Notes: a model not told the origin generated them from the letters alone. A DNA stretch of 55,756 nt from Candidatus Avoscillospira avistercoris (GCA_018716875.1 DVJJ01000041.1:1-55756); one strand, 5' to 3'; shown: positions 32,253-42,657, counted from the stretch's first letter. Numbers and translations: made by a program.

Positions 32253-33381
32253 CCGCAAGAGAGAAAGCCTTCTGCGCAACAGCGGCGTTCAGACCATCAT
32301 CGGCTCCCTGCTGTGCATCGCCATCGGCCTGCTCATCGGCTATGTGGTGCTGCTGATCATCAACCCCGCCGGTGCGGGCGGCGCCATTGCCGCCATCTTG
32401 AAGAACTACTTCTATTATCCCAGCCATGTGGCGGTCATGAAGTACCTGGGCACCACCCTGGTCAAGGCGTCGGCCCTGCTGGTGTGCTCCCTGTCCGTGC
32501 TCTTTGCCTGGAAGGTGGGCCTGTTCAACATCGGCGTCGCCGGTCAATATGTCATCGGCGCGGGCGCGTCCCTCTACTGCGCCCTGGGTCTGGGCCTGCC
32601 CTGGTATGTATGCCTCATCGCCGCCATGGTCTGCGCGGCTCTGGTGGGCGGCATCTCCGGCGCCCTGAAGGCCTACTTCAACGTCAACGAGGTCATCTCC
32701 TGCATCATGCTCAACTGGATCGGCCTCTATTCCGTCAACATGCTCCTGAACACCGTCAAGGAGCAAACCACCCCCTATACCAAAACACTGGAAAGCGCCA
32801 ACAGCAGCGCCCTGCTGCCCAACATAGGTTTGGACAAGGTGTTTTCCAACAACGAATTTGTCACCGTGGGCATTGTCTTTGCCGTCCTGGCCGCCATCAT
32901 CGTATGGGTGCTTCTGGACCGCACCAAGTTCGGCTTTGAGCTGAAGGCCACGGGTCTCAACAAGCACGCCGCCAAATACTGCGGCATGCGGGAAAAGCGC
33001 AACATCATCCTGGCTATGATGATCTCCGGCGCTCTGGCCGGTCTCGGCGCGGCAGTGTTCTTCCTCTGCGGCATCGAGCAGTGGATGGTCCAGATGACCA
33101 GCATCCCCGCCATGGGCTTTAACGGCATCGCCGCCGCGTTCCTGGGCGGCTCCCATCCCATCGGCGCCATTTTCTCCTCCTACTTCATCCAGCACATTAC
33201 CAGCGGCGGCAGCTATGTGGACAAGACTATGTATGTTGCCCAGATTTCCGATCTGATTTCCGCGTTTATCATTTACCTCTGCGGCTTCGTCTTCTTCTTC
33301 AAGGGCTGGCTGGGCCGGCTCCTGGACAAGCGGGATGAAAAGCGGGCCGCGGCCCAAGAGAAAGGAGGCAAGGCCCAATGA
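32242..33381 (+). CDS. Nucleoside ABC transporter permease (YufP type)
   Basis: The 379-aa permease has about ten helices and the phrases LFAWKVGLFNIGVAGQYVIGAG and GFNGIAAAFLGGSHPIGAIF, as in YufP/BmpC. The GTG at 32242 lies 9 nt after AAAGGAGG and inside the end of the ATPase gene. The stop overlaps the next start (ATGA). Confidence 0.92.
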   Translation: MQTDRKRESLLRNSGVQTIIGSLLCIAIGLLIGYVVLLIINPAGAGGAIAAILKNYFYYPSHVAVMKYLGTTLVKASALLVCSLSVLFAWKVGLFNIGVAGQYVIGAGASLYCALGLGLPWYVCLIAAMVCAALVGGISGALKAYFNVNEVISCIMLNWIGLYSVNMLLNTVKEQTTPYTKTLESANSSALLPNIGLDKVFSNNEFVTVGIVFAVLAAIIVWVLLDRTKFGFELKATGLNKHAAKYCGMREKRNIILAMMISGALAGLGAAVFFLCGIEQWMVQMTSIPAMGFNGIAAAFLGGSHPIGAIFSSYFIQHITSGGSYVDKTMYVAQISDLISAFIIYLCGFVFFFKGWLGRLLDKRDEKRAAAQEKGGKAQ

Positions 33382-34319
33382 TCTTGCTGCTGCAATACAC
33401 TTTGATCTTTGCCTCGGTGCTGCTGCTGGTAGCCCTGGGCGGCTGCTTCTCCGAGCATGGCGGCGTTATCAACATCGGCCTGGAGGGCATTATGGTGATG
33501 GGCGCCCTGGGCGGCGCGTTGACGATGAAATACCTGCCCGCAGATATGCCGGCGGCGGTGGTGATCCTCATCGTCATCCTGGCCTGCGCCGTGGTGGGTA
33601 TGCTCTTCTCCCTGCTGCTGGGCGTGGCGGCCATCCGGTTTAACGCCGACCAAACCCTGGTCGGTACCGCTCTGAATCTGCTGGGCCCCGCCGCCGCCGT
33701 GGTGCTGGTCCGTGCCATCAACATGGCTGAGGACGCCAACAACGTCTCCTCCACTGTGGCGTATGGTACGGCGAAAAAAGCCTTTACCACCAACATCGGC
33801 AGCTTTGAGCTCAACTGGTTTATGCTGGTGGCCCTCCTGGTCCTGATTGCTTCGTATATCGTCCTCTACAAGACCCGCTTCGGCCTGCGGCTGTGCGCCT
33901 GCGGCGAGCATCCCCAGGCGGCCGACTCCGTGGGCATCAACGTCTACAAGATGCGCTATGCCGGTGTGCTGATCTCCGGCGCCCTGGGCGGCCTGGGCGG
34001 TCTGGTCTACATCACCGCCGGCGTCAGCGAGTGGAAGTTTGAAACCGGCGTGGCCGGCTTCGGCTTCCTGGCCCTGGCCGTTATGATCTTCGGCCAGTGG
34101 AAACCCATCAACATTGCGTTGGCCGCACTGCTGTTCGGCCTGTTCCGGGCACTTTCCAACGTCTACACAGGCTTTGACGCACTGGTGGCCCTGAATCTGC
34201 CCAGCACCGTTTACAACATGCTGCCCTATATCATCTCCCTGATCGTGCTGGTGTTCGTCTCCGGCAAGTCCAAGGCCCCCAAGGCCGAGGGCATCCCCTA
34301 TGATAAGGGCCAACGTTAA
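33378..34319 (+). CDS. Nucleoside ABC transporter permease (YufQ type)
   Basis: The 313-aa second permease of the importer has the phrases GGCFSEHGGVINIGLEGIMVMGA and FRALSNVYTGFDALVALNLP as family marks. About nine hydrophobic segments are visible. AAAGGAGG precedes the ATG inside the previous gene. Confidence 0.92.
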   Translation: MILLLQYTLIFASVLLLVALGGCFSEHGGVINIGLEGIMVMGALGGALTMKYLPADMPAAVVILIVILACAVVGMLFSLLLGVAAIRFNADQTLVGTALNLLGPAAAVVLVRAINMAEDANNVSSTVAYGTAKKAFTTNIGSFELNWFMLVALLVLIASYIVLYKTRFGLRLCACGEHPQAADSVGINVYKMRYAGVLISGALGGLGGLVYITAGVSEWKFETGVAGFGFLALAVMIFGQWKPINIALAALLFGLFRALSNVYTGFDALVALNLPSTVYNMLPYIISLIVLVFVSGKSKAPKAEGIPYDKGQR

Positions 34320-34358
34320 GCAAATTTCCCATCTCTCAGCGAAAGGAGCTTTCCTTCC

Positions 34359-35141
34359 ATGAAAAATTATTCCGAGGACGCCAGCCGTCAGTACCATATT
34401 CAGGTGGCCAGCGGCGAGATCGGCCGCTATGTGATCCTCCCCGGCGACCCCAAGCGGTGCGCCAAGATCGCCCAGTATTTCGATGACCCGGTGCTCATTG
34501 CCGACAACCGGGAGTATATCACCTACACCGGCACTCTGGACGGCGTCAAGGTCAGCGTCACTTCCACCGGCATCGGCGGCCCGTCGGCCTCCATCGCCAT
34601 GGAAGAGCTCTACCGCTGCGGTGCGGATACCTTTATCCGCATCGGCACCTGCGGCGGTATGCAGCTGGACGTCAAGAGCGGCGACGTGGTGGTGGCCACC
34701 GGCGCCATCCGCATGGAGGGTACCAGCCGGGAATATGCCCCCATGGAGTTCCCCGCCATCCCCGACCTCAATGTGACCAATGCCCTGGTCAACGCCGCCC
34801 GGTCCATGGGATATCCCTTCCACACCGGTGTCGTCCAGTGCAAGGACGCCTTCTATGGCCAGCATGAGCCGGAGACCAAACCCGTCAGCTACGAGCTGAT
34901 GAACAAGTGGGAAGCCTGGAAGCGTCTGGGCTGCATGGCTTCGGAGATGGAGTCGGCGGCACTGTTCATCGTCGGCAGCTATCTCCATGTGCGGGTTGGC
35001 TCCTGCTTCCTGGTGGTTGCCAACCAGGAGCGGGAAAAGATGAACCTGCCCAATCCCGTGGCCCACGACACGGATATGGCCATCCGGGTGGCCGTGGAGG
35101 CCATCCGCGACCTGATCCGCCAGGACCGGGAACAGAAATAA
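34359..35141 (+). CDS. udp: Uridine phosphorylase
   Basis: This cytoplasmic phosphorylase splits uridine with phosphate into uracil and ribose 1-phosphate. The 260-aa protein has the phosphate-binding opening [15 protein letters not shown], the loop [12 protein letters not shown], and the ribose site [12 protein letters not shown]. The length and the [13 protein letters not shown] region fit NP-I family uridine phosphorylase better than DeoD, although related substrates cannot be excluded. AAAGGAG precedes the ATG. Confidence 0.88.
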   Translation: MKNYSEDASRQYHIQVASGEIGRYVILPGDPKRCAKIAQYFDDPVLIADNREYITYTGTLDGVKVSVTSTGIGGPSASIAMEELYRCGADTFIRIGTCGGMQLDVKSGDVVVATGAIRMEGTSREYAPMEFPAIPDLNVTNALVNAARSMGYPFHTGVVQCKDAFYGQHEPETKPVSYELMNKWEAWKRLGCMASEMESAALFIVGSYLHVRVGSCFLVVANQEREKMNLPNPVAHDTDMAIRVAVEAIRDLIRQDREQK

Positions 35142-35162
35142 CCGAGTAAAGGAGTTTTTTCC

Positions 35163-35828
35163 ATGGATCATAAAGAAATCCTCCGCCATGTGGACCACAC
35201 CCTGCTGACGCAGACGGCCACCTGGGATGAAATCCGCAAGATCTGCGACGACGCCGTGGAGTACGGTACCGCTTCCGTCTGCATTCCGCCCTGCTATGTG
35301 AAGGAATGCGCCGACTATCTCAAGGGCCGCATTCCCGTCTGCACCGTGGTGGGCTTCCCCAACGGCAATATGACCACCGCCGCCAAGGAGTTCGAGACCA
35401 AGGACGCGCTGGCCAACGGCGCCGAAGAGATTGACATGGTCATCAACATCGGCTGGCTCAAGGACGGCCGCTATGAGCTGGTGGAAAACGAAATCCGCAC
35501 CCTCAAGGCCGCCTGCGGCAGCAAGATTCTCAAGGTCATCATTGAGACATGCCTGCTGACCGACGAGGAAAAGATCAAAATGTGCGAGCTGGTCACCAAG
35601 GCCGGCGCCGACTATATCAAGACCTCCACGGGCTTCTCCAAGGCCGGTGCCACCTTTGCCGACATTGAGTTGTTCGCCAAGCACATCGGCCCCAACGTAA
35701 AGATGAAGGCCGCCGGCGGTATTTCCTCCCTGGAGGACGCCGAGAAGTTCCTGGAACTGGGCGCCGACCGTCTGGGCACCAGCCGCATCGTAAAGCTCAT
35801 CCGCCAGGAAGAGGCCACGGGCTATTGA
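35163..35828 (+). CDS. deoC: Deoxyribose-phosphate aldolase
   Basis: DeoC cleaves 2-deoxyribose 5-phosphate to glyceraldehyde 3-phosphate and acetaldehyde. The 221-aa protein has the Schiff-base Lys in [11 protein letters not shown] near residue 150 and the second catalytic Lys in KMKAAGGI. The early motif [16 protein letters not shown] is standard. It lies between the phosphorylase and cytidine deaminase genes, and carries deoxynucleoside sugar into glycolysis. Confidence 0.96.
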   Translation: MDHKEILRHVDHTLLTQTATWDEIRKICDDAVEYGTASVCIPPCYVKECADYLKGRIPVCTVVGFPNGNMTTAAKEFETKDALANGAEEIDMVINIGWLKDGRYELVENEIRTLKAACGSKILKVIIETCLLTDEEKIKMCELVTKAGADYIKTSTGFSKAGATFADIELFAKHIGPNVKMKAAGGISSLEDAEKFLELGADRLGTSRIVKLIRQEEATGY

Positions 35829-35842
35829 GTGAGGGAACGCGT

Positions 35843-36262
35843 ATGGACAAAAGCCGCATTCAGGAATTGATTCAGCGGGCCATTGAGCAGATGCGCTTTT
35901 CCTATGTGCCCTACTCCAATTTCCGGGTGGGCGCGGCGCTGCTGACCCGGGACGGCAAGATCTATACGGGCTGCAACATTGAAAACGCCGCCTATGGTCC
36001 CACCAACTGCGCCGAGCGGACGGCCTTCTTCAAGGCCGTCAGCGAGGGCGAGCGCCAGTTCGACGCCATCTGCATTGTTGGCGGTCCCGACGGTGTCCTA
36101 AAGGACTTCACGGCCCCCTGCGGCGTCTGCCGTCAGGTGATGATGGAGTTCTGCAACCCGGAGACCTTCCAGATTATTCTGGCCGTTTCTGTGGAGGACT
36201 ACCGCATCTACACCCTCAAAGAGCTGCTGCCCCTGGGCTTCGGCCCGGACAACCTGGCATAA
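35843..36262 (+). CDS. cdd: Cytidine deaminase
   Basis: Cdd turns cytidine or deoxycytidine into the uridine form that the neighbouring phosphorylase can use. The 139-aa protein has the zinc and catalytic motif NCAERTAF (Cys and Glu) and PCGVCRQ (two Cys). The ATG at 35843 follows GAGGG at about 9 nt; the open frame upstream lacks a site. Confidence 0.95.
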   Translation: MDKSRIQELIQRAIEQMRFSYVPYSNFRVGAALLTRDGKIYTGCNIENAAYGPTNCAERTAFFKAVSEGERQFDAICIVGGPDGVLKDFTAPCGVCRQVMMEFCNPETFQIILAVSVEDYRIYTLKELLPLGFGPDNLA

Positions 36263-36287
36263 CTTCCTATCGCAAAGGGGATACGCA

Positions 36288-37478
36288 ATGAAACGATACA
36301 ACCGCATTTTTACCATTGTGCTGGACTCCCTGGGCATCGGGCAGATGCCCGACGCCGCCCGTTTCGGTGATGAGGGCGCCGACACCCTGGGTCATATTCT
36401 CGACCATATGGGCACCCTGGACATGCCCAATCTGCGGAAGCTGGGTCTGCTGGACCTGCACACCGGCGGTCAGATGACCGGCACCGGCGCGCCCATGGCC
36501 CGCTGCCTGCGGCTGTCCGAGGCCAGCAACGGCAAGGACACCATGACGGGCCACTGGGAAATGATGGGCATTTTCACGGAAAAGCCCTTCCAGACCTTCA
36601 CCGATACGGGCTTTCCGCCGGAGCTGATTGCCGAGCTGGAAAAGCGCTGCGGCAAACGGGTCATCGGCAACAAGAGCGCCAGCGGTACGGCCATCATCGA
36701 TGAGCTGGGCCTGGAGGAAATCAACACCGGCGCCATGATTGTCTATACCTCCGCCGACTCGGTCATGCAAATCTGCGGCCACGAGGAGACCTTTGACCTG
36801 CAAAACCTGTACCGCTGCTGTGAAATCGCCCGGGAGCTGACGCTGCGGGACGAGTGGAAGGTGGGCCGCGTCATCGCCCGGCCCTATGTGGGCAACAAGC
36901 CCGGCGAATTCCGCCGCACCAGCAACCGCCACGATTACGCTTTGAAGCCCACGGCCCCCACGGCCCTCAATGTGCTGAAGGACGCCGGTCTCGATGTCAT
37001 TGCCATCGGCAAGATCAACGACATTTTCTGCGGCGAGGGCGTCACGGAGTCGTTCCACTCCGACAGCTCTGTTCACGGCATGGAGCAGACCATTGAAGCG
37101 GCGGGCCGGGACTTTAAGGGCCTGTGCTTCGTCAATCTGGTGGACTTTGACGCCCAGTGGGGCCACCGGCGCAACCCGGAGGGCTATGGCCACGAGATTG
37201 AAAAGTTCGACAAAAACCTGGGTGTCCTGATGGAGAAGCTGGGGGAGGACGATCTGCTGCTGCTGACGGCGGACCACGGCAACGACCCCACATTCCGCGG
37301 CACCGATCACACCAGAGAGTATGTGCCCCTGCTGGCCTGGTCCAAGGCCATGGACCGGGGCGGTCTGCTGGAGCAGCAGAACAGCTTTGCCGTCATCGGC
37401 GCCACCATTGCCGACAACTTCGGTTTGGCCATGCCCGAAGGCTCCATCGGCACCTCGATTCTCAGCCAGCTGGGTTAA
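36288..37478 (+). CDS. deoB: Phosphopentomutase
   Basis: DeoB interconverts ribose or deoxyribose 1- and 5-phosphates, linking the phosphorylases to DeoC. The 396-aa protein is an alkaline-phosphatase-fold metalloenzyme with [14 protein letters not shown] at the N-terminus, [10 protein letters not shown] (nucleophile Thr region), and C-terminal metal ligands in TADHGNDP and DHTREYVP. The length is normal. Confidence 0.96.
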   Translation: MKRYNRIFTIVLDSLGIGQMPDAARFGDEGADTLGHILDHMGTLDMPNLRKLGLLDLHTGGQMTGTGAPMARCLRLSEASNGKDTMTGHWEMMGIFTEKPFQTFTDTGFPPELIAELEKRCGKRVIGNKSASGTAIIDELGLEEINTGAMIVYTSADSVMQICGHEETFDLQNLYRCCEIARELTLRDEWKVGRVIARPYVGNKPGEFRRTSNRHDYALKPTAPTALNVLKDAGLDVIAIGKINDIFCGEGVTESFHSDSSVHGMEQTIEAAGRDFKGLCFVNLVDFDAQWGHRRNPEGYGHEIEKFDKNLGVLMEKLGEDDLLLLTADHGNDPTFRGTDHTREYVPLLAWSKAMDRGGLLEQQNSFAVIGATIADNFGLAMPEGSIGTSILSQLG

Positions 37479-37511
37479 CCGTCCCATTGCCCGCAGAAGG
37501 AGGGATGATCC

Positions 37512-38240
37512 GTGGGCTACAAAACCATCGACGAGGCCCTGCCCTTCCTCAAAGGGGTGGACCCGGACCGGCAGGCCCAGTTCCGGGAGTATTTCAAAAC
37601 CGCGCCCCTGTGGCTGATGGAGTCGTTCCAGATTGAGGAGATGGAAAAAAACACCGTCTTCATTCGGGAGAACGACCCGGTGGATTATATCTACTTCGTG
37701 GGAAAAGGCATTATCGAGGCCATTGAATACCGGTTTTTCGGTATCACCTATGAATTTATGCGCTTTGACAAGGTCTACGCCATGGGCGGCATGGAGTTCA
37801 TTATGGATTTGGACACCTACAAGACCACCCTGCGGACCGTCACCCGCTGCACCATGGTCAAGCTGACCCGCACCGCTTTCGAGCGGTGGATGCGCAGCGA
37901 TATCCAGGCTCTCAAGCATGAGGCCTGTCTGGTGGGCGAGTACCTGCTGGAACAGGGCCGCAAGGGCCGGGCCCTGCTGTTTTTGCAGGGGTCCGACCGG
38001 CTGGCCATGCTCTTTGTGGAGCGCTATGAGCGGTACGCCAGAAACGGCGTTCTCCATGTCCGCGGCGGTCAGCAATCCCTGTCCAACGCCACTGGGCTGT
38101 GTCTCAAGACCATCAACCGCTCCATCAAAAAATTTGCCGAACAGGGATTGATCACCAAGGAGGGCACCAAGCTCTCCGTCCACCAGGAGCAATATCTGGC
38201 GCTGAAACAGATTGTGGCCAATGTGGTGGATTCTGAATAA
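37512..38240 (+). CDS. Crp/Fnr-family regulator
   Basis: The 242-aa protein has an N-terminal cNMP-like domain and a C-terminal helix-turn-helix (GGQQSLSNATGLCLKTINRSIKKFAEQGLI). The usual cAMP-contact motif (RGE...RS) is not present; the matching place reads MGGMEFIMDLDTYKTTLRT, so a different effector or none is likely. No Fnr-type cysteine cluster is seen. The GTG follows AGAAGGAGGG. Lying inside the salvage operon between deoB and punA, it may respond to a pentose phosphate or nucleoside (inference). Confidence 0.85.
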   Translation: MGYKTIDEALPFLKGVDPDRQAQFREYFKTAPLWLMESFQIEEMEKNTVFIRENDPVDYIYFVGKGIIEAIEYRFFGITYEFMRFDKVYAMGGMEFIMDLDTYKTTLRTVTRCTMVKLTRTAFERWMRSDIQALKHEACLVGEYLLEQGRKGRALLFLQGSDRLAMLFVERYERYARNGVLHVRGGQQSLSNATGLCLKTINRSIKKFAEQGLITKEGTKLSVHQEQYLALKQIVANVVDSE

Positions 38241-38258
38241 AGAAATGAGGTTTTTTCC

Positions 38259-39080
38259 ATGAATCCTGTCTATGAGAAGCTGATGACCTGCCTCAAGAGC
38301 GTGCAGGAAAAGGTCTCTTTCCAGCCGGAAGTGGCCCTGATTCTGGGCTCCGGCCTGGGCGATTACGCCGACGAAATCCGTGTGGAGCAGACGGTGGATT
38401 ACAACACCATTGAAGGCTTCCCCGTGTCCACCGTGGCCGGTCACAAGGGCCGTTTCGTCTTCGGCTATGTGGAGAATGTGCCTGTGGTCATCATGCAGGG
38501 CCGCGTCCACTTCTATGAGGGCTATCCCATGTCCGACGTGGTTTTGCCCACCCGGCTCATGGGCCTGCTGGGCGCCAAAAAACTGATGCTGACCAACGCC
38601 GCCGGCGGCGTCAACTTCGATTTCCGGCCCGGTGACTTTATGATGATCACCGATCAGATTGCCACCAGCGTACCCAGCCCCCTGCTGGGCGCCAACCTGG
38701 AGGAGCTGGGTCCCCGGTTCCCCGATATGAGCGAGGTCTACAGCCGCCGGATGCAGGATGCCATCCGCGCCGTGTCCAAGGAGCTGGATATTCCCGTCCG
38801 CGAGGGCGTCTATCTCCAGCTGACCGGCCCCAGCTATGAGACCCCCGCTGAAATCCGGATGTGCCGGACCCTGGGCGCCGACGCCGTGGGCATGAGCACT
38901 GCCTGCGAGGCCATGGCCGCCCGCCACATGGGCATGGAGATCTGCGGTATCTCCTGCATCACCAATCTGGCCGCCGGTATGACCGAGGGCCGTCTGGACC
39001 ACGCTGAGGTCCAGGAGACCGCCGACCGGGTGGCCAAGCAGTTCAAGAAGCTGGTCACCGGCGTCATTACCCACATCTGA
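38259..39080 (+). CDS. punA: Purine nucleoside phosphorylase
   Basis: This phosphorylase splits inosine and guanosine (and deoxy forms) to bases and sugar 1-phosphate. The 273-aa protein is of the trimeric type: ILGSGLGDYAD (phosphate), GRVHFYEGY, and the base site QLTGPSYETPAEIRM with Glu and TNLAAG with Asn. The length fits PunA/PupG. It is the last gene before a strong terminator. Confidence 0.95.
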   Translation: MNPVYEKLMTCLKSVQEKVSFQPEVALILGSGLGDYADEIRVEQTVDYNTIEGFPVSTVAGHKGRFVFGYVENVPVVIMQGRVHFYEGYPMSDVVLPTRLMGLLGAKKLMLTNAAGGVNFDFRPGDFMMITDQIATSVPSPLLGANLEELGPRFPDMSEVYSRRMQDAIRAVSKELDIPVREGVYLQLTGPSYETPAEIRMCRTLGADAVGMSTACEAMAARHMGMEICGISCITNLAAGMTEGRLDHAEVQETADRVAKQFKKLVTGVITHI

Positions 39081-39097
39081 CCCCTTTGGCAGCAAAA

Positions 39098-39134
39098 ACG
39101 AGCGCCGGCGGACGCCGGCGCTCGTTCTTTTTTC
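39098..39134 (+). terminator. Terminator of the nucleoside operon
   Basis: A 12-bp perfect stem (ACGAGCGCCGGC) on a GGAC loop, then TCTTTTTT. Confidence 0.93.
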
Positions 39135-39497
39135 AACGGACCCCTTTCCCATGGTAAACGATACACGGGAGAAGGTTCCCCCTGGATTTACCATGACGGT
39201 TTCCCTTAGAACATAGAGAAGACTACGGTACAATTCGGAAAATACTATAAATTTCCTGCTGAAAAATTTTTACCGTGCCTTTGTAGGGAATTAGATTTTC
39301 ATGGAACATTCCAACCGAATAAAAGGGTGTAAACTACCAAATAGTGGGTAACAAAGGAGAAATTTCAAAAAAACATGGCATAATGTGCAACAGTATGCTA
39401 CAATGGTATGGGACAACTGAATCACTTGCTTATCATATAATATCTGATCCGCAGGCGGCACGATGTCCAATCGGCAAAGAGCGAGGAGCGTTCAAAG
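39135..39497 (+). promoter_or_regulatory. AT-rich leader with chemoreceptor promoter
   Basis: TGGCAT (39376-39381), 17 nt, TACAAT (39399-39404), with TG just before the -10 box, is the best promoter; the leader is then about 90 nt. A partial sigma-28-like ACCGAATA occurs near 39317 but its -35 is poor. I see no gene in the region. Confidence 0.5.
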
Positions 39498-41660
39498 ATG
39501 AAAGAGAGAAAACGTAACGGAATCCGATCCATCCAGACGTCTATGATATTGGTGGTCGTTCCCATTGTGATTGTGGCTATGGTGCTGCTGTCTGCCATCG
39601 GGCATCTGTCGGCAGAAAAGATCATCCGCAGCGATGCGGAACGGGAGATGACCCAGTCTTTGGAGATTGTCAACGAGTACATCAGCGGCGCATTGGCCCA
39701 GAATCAGCTGGTGGCGGAGACGCTGGCCCGGGCGGCGGAAGTTACCCACAGCCAGATGGAGGCTTTGCAGGCGGCCCAGGGTGTCACTTACGCGATGGAT
39801 GAGGCCATATATCGAGAGATTCTGACGGACTTTGTCGCCGCCAATGACGATACCTTCGGCGGCGGCATCTGGTTCGAGCCCTACGCCCATCGGGCGGACC
39901 GGGAGTATTATTCCCCCTACTGCATGCGGCAGAATGGCACGGTCCAGTATGTGGATAACTACTCTTTGGGCGACGGCGTCTACTATACGGATCAGGATTG
40001 GTACACCTCTGTCATCAACACCAACCAGAGCGCCGTGTGGTCCGCGCCCTATTACGACAGCTTCGCGAAAATTTCCATGGTGACCGCGTCGGCCCCCATC
40101 TACCAGAACGGCAAGCTGATGGGTGTGGCCACGGCGGACGTGGATTTGACCAGTATGCAGCAGATGGTGACCAATCTGGACATTGTTTACGACGGTCAGG
40201 CATTTTTGCTGGACGCCAACGGCGTCTATCTCGCCCATGAGGACAGCAATAAGCTGCTGGAGCAGAACATTGTGGAGGAGTCCAACGCGTCTCTGGCCCA
40301 GTTGGGCCGGGAGATTCTGAAGAATGGCACCGGCAGCGGTTCCTATACCCAGGACGGCAAAACGTATCTGGCCTGGTACCAGCAGATTCCCGACAACGGA
40401 TGGTATATTGTTTCCGTGGCTTCCGAGGACGCGCTGATGGCCAGCACCGACGCATTGGGCACCACCCTGGCCTGGAGCTGTGTCGGTTTCTCCGTGGCGC
40501 TGTTTGTGATTCTGCTGGTGTATTTGCGCTGCCGCATTATCCGGCCCCTCAACGCATTGGACCGCACCGCCCGGCAGATTGCCGCCGGTGACCTGTCCGT
40601 ATCGGTGGACCACAAGGCCAAGTATGAGTTTGGCCGGGTCAACGCCTCTCTGGAGACCATGGCGGCCCAGCTGCAGCTGTACATTGACTACATCCGGGAA
40701 ACCTCTCAGGTGTTGGGCGAAATGGCCGAAGGCAACTTCGATTTCAAATTGCGGAACCAGTATACCGGTGAGTTTGCCCAGGTCCAGAAGGGAATGCTCA
40801 ACACGCAGAAACGCATTTCCGACACGCTGGGTTCCATTTATACGGCGGCCAGCGAGGTCAGCGCCGGAGCGGAGCAGATGGCCAGCGGCGCACAGATACT
40901 CAGTCAGGGCGCCACGGAGCAGGCCAGCTCCATCGAACAGCTGGCGGCAGCAGTCCAGGGCGTATCCCGAGAGATTGGCGAAAACGCCCGCCGCACCGAA
41001 GAGGCCAGCAGTCACGGCCGTACTGCCGGAGAGCATTTGAACCAAAGCCGGGAAAAGATGCGGGAGCTGGTGGCGGCCATGGCGGAGATCAAGGAGACCT
41101 CCGCAGAGATTCAGGGCATCATCAAGACCATTGACGACATCGCCTTCCAGACCAACATTCTGGCACTGAATGCGGCGGTGGAGGCGGCCCGGGCCGGTAT
41201 GGCCGGTAAGGGTTTCGCCGTGGTGGCCGACGAGGTGCGCAGTCTGGCCGGAAAGTCGGCGGAAGCCTCGCAGAGCACCCAGCAAATGATCGAAAAATCC
41301 ATCCACGCTGTGGAAAATGGCAGCAGTCTCGCAGCCAGCGCCGAACAAATGTTGGAGGAGACGGCCCAGTATGCCAACGAGATCATCGAGACCATCGGCG
41401 GCATTGCCGGGGCCTCGGCACAGCAGGCCAAGGAGATCACCCAGATCACCCAGGGTTTGGACGAGATTTCCAGCGTTGTGCAGACCAACTCCGCCACGGC
41501 GGAGGAGAGCGCGGCGGCCAGCGAGGAATTGACGGGACAGGCCACACTCCTCAAGAACCTGACCAGACGGTTCCGTCTGGCCAACCAGCCCATGGAGGAG
41601 CCGGAGCGTGTTCCCGACAGAACCTACGATTCGCCTGCCGACAGCTACGAAAAATATTAA
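39498..41660 (+). CDS. Methyl-accepting chemotaxis protein (dCACHE)
   Basis: This 720-aa membrane receptor has an N-terminal helix (20-40), a large extracellular Cache-type sensor (about 50-315) with WYTSVINTNQSAVWSAPYYD, and a second helix (about 322-345). A HAMP-like region follows, then a long signalling domain with the hairpin tip [19 protein letters not shown] and [15 protein letters not shown]. It can recruit CheW/CheA. It ends in a Pro/Glu-rich tail. The ATG follows GAGGAGCG. Confidence 0.93.
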   Translation: MKERKRNGIRSIQTSMILVVVPIVIVAMVLLSAIGHLSAEKIIRSDAEREMTQSLEIVNEYISGALAQNQLVAETLARAAEVTHSQMEALQAAQGVTYAMDEAIYREILTDFVAANDDTFGGGIWFEPYAHRADREYYSPYCMRQNGTVQYVDNYSLGDGVYYTDQDWYTSVINTNQSAVWSAPYYDSFAKISMVTASAPIYQNGKLMGVATADVDLTSMQQMVTNLDIVYDGQAFLLDANGVYLAHEDSNKLLEQNIVEESNASLAQLGREILKNGTGSGSYTQDGKTYLAWYQQIPDNGWYIVSVASEDALMASTDALGTTLAWSCVGFSVALFVILLVYLRCRIIRPLNALDRTARQIAAGDLSVSVDHKAKYEFGRVNASLETMAAQLQLYIDYIRETSQVLGEMAEGNFDFKLRNQYTGEFAQVQKGMLNTQKRISDTLGSIYTAASEVSAGAEQMASGAQILSQGATEQASSIEQLAAAVQGVSREIGENARRTEEASSHGRTAGEHLNQSREKMRELVAAMAEIKETSAEIQGIIKTIDDIAFQTNILALNAAVEAARAGMAGKGFAVVADEVRSLAGKSAEASQSTQQMIEKSIHAVENGSSLAASAEQMLEETAQYANEIIETIGGIAGASAQQAKEITQITQGLDEISSVVQTNSATAEESAAASEELTGQATLLKNLTRRFRLANQPMEEPERVPDRTYDSPADSYEKY

Positions 41661-41802
41661 ATGCTTCCAAACAACAGCCGGATCTGCCGCAAGGCAGACC
41701 CGGCCTGTGTTTATGGTGCCGGTGGAAAGCGGCCCGGTTGGGGAAAAACGGGTTGGAAGCATGGTTCTGGGCCGGAAAACCGGCAATTCTACTGCCGTTC
41801 GG

Positions 41803-41831
41803 TTGCCAAATGCACCATATGGCGGTACAAT
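41803..41831 (+). promoter_or_regulatory. Promoter of the XRE regulator
   Basis: TTGCCA (41803-41808), 17 nt, TACAAT (41826-41831), giving a leader of about 12 nt. Confidence 0.65.
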
Positions 41832-41849
41832 TTTCCCGAGGTGAAGCGT

Positions 41850-42605
41850 ATGCAGACCATTGATAAACAGCAGTTCGGCGCCTTTGTGGCCCGGCTGCGC
41901 AAAGAGCAGGGCTGGACCCAAAAGCAGCTGGCGGAGCGGCTCTGCATTTCCGATAAGGCCGTCAGCAAATGGGAGACGGGAGCCAGCATCCCGGACACGG
42001 CCATGCTGCTGCCATTGTCGGAAACGCTGGGGGTGACCGTGACGGAGCTGCTGCTGTGCCGCCGTCAGGACCCGGCCCAGACCATGGAGCAGGAGGATGT
42101 GGAACAGGTGGTGCAGACCGCTGTCCTCTATGGCAAGGACCATCCACGGCGGGCCTGGCGGGAGAAGGGGCCCTGGCGGCTGATCTATCCGCTGGCCCTG
42201 CTGGTGGGTGCGGCGGTCATGTGGCTATGTTACAAAAGCGGTGTTCGTATGGAAGCATTGTGGGCGCCGGTGGTGCTGGGTGCCATATTCGGTGCATACT
42301 TCTGTTTTTACGTCCGGCTCCAGCTGCCGGATCTGTATGACCGGGAGCGAATCAATCTGGTGTACGACGGCTTTTTCCGGATGCATATGGTGGGTATGGC
42401 GTTCAATAACCGCAATTGGCCCCATATTATCACCGTGGGCCGTGTCTGGTCCTGCGCCGTGATGGTGGTGCTGCCACTGCTGGCCCTGGGCGTGACGGCT
42501 TTGGAGCCTGCCCTGTGGCTCTGGCTCCAACTGCCGGTGGTGCTGATTGTTTCCCTAAGTGGCCTGTTTGTGCCCCTGTGGGTGGTAGGGAAGCGGTACC
42601 AATAA
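41850..42605 (+). CDS. XRE-family regulator with membrane domain
   Basis: The 251-aa protein starts with a Cro/C1-type helix-turn-helix (FVARLRKEQGWTQKQLAERL, DKAVSKWETGASIPD) and continues with about four hydrophobic segments, such as WRLIYPLALLVGAAVMWLCY. Such HTH-plus-membrane proteins are common in Firmicutes, where they may sense an envelope signal; none is shown here. The ATG lies close to its own promoter, with GAGGTG as a weak site. It is not in an obvious operon. Confidence 0.88.
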   Translation: MQTIDKQQFGAFVARLRKEQGWTQKQLAERLCISDKAVSKWETGASIPDTAMLLPLSETLGVTVTELLLCRRQDPAQTMEQEDVEQVVQTAVLYGKDHPRRAWREKGPWRLIYPLALLVGAAVMWLCYKSGVRMEALWAPVVLGAIFGAYFCFYVRLQLPDLYDRERINLVYDGFFRMHMVGMAFNNRNWPHIITVGRVWSCAVMVVLPLLALGVTALEPALWLWLQLPVVLIVSLSGLFVPLWVVGKRYQ

Positions 42606-42612
42606 AAAAATT

Positions 42613-42642
42613 GGCCCGGAACGTACAAACACGTTCCGGGCC
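42613..42642. terminator. Terminator between XRE regulator and aspA
   Basis: GGCCCGGAACGT and its complement around ACAAAC. On the minus strand AATTTTTTTATT follows, so it mainly ends aspA. Confidence 0.9.
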
Positions 42643-42657
42643 GTTGCCTATAATAGG

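Noticed and set aside
36267..39233. A 988-codon minus-strand open frame, and similar long antisense frames (for example 3109-5157 and 33273-35684)
   Set aside because: They lie exactly opposite well-identified genes (deoB, punA, rnf, udp) and come from the GC-rich third codon positions.
41677..41704. Terminator after the first chemoreceptor
   Set aside because: The stem (GCCGGATCTGCC, GCAA loop, one mismatch) is fair but no T run follows, so I did not list it as a terminator.
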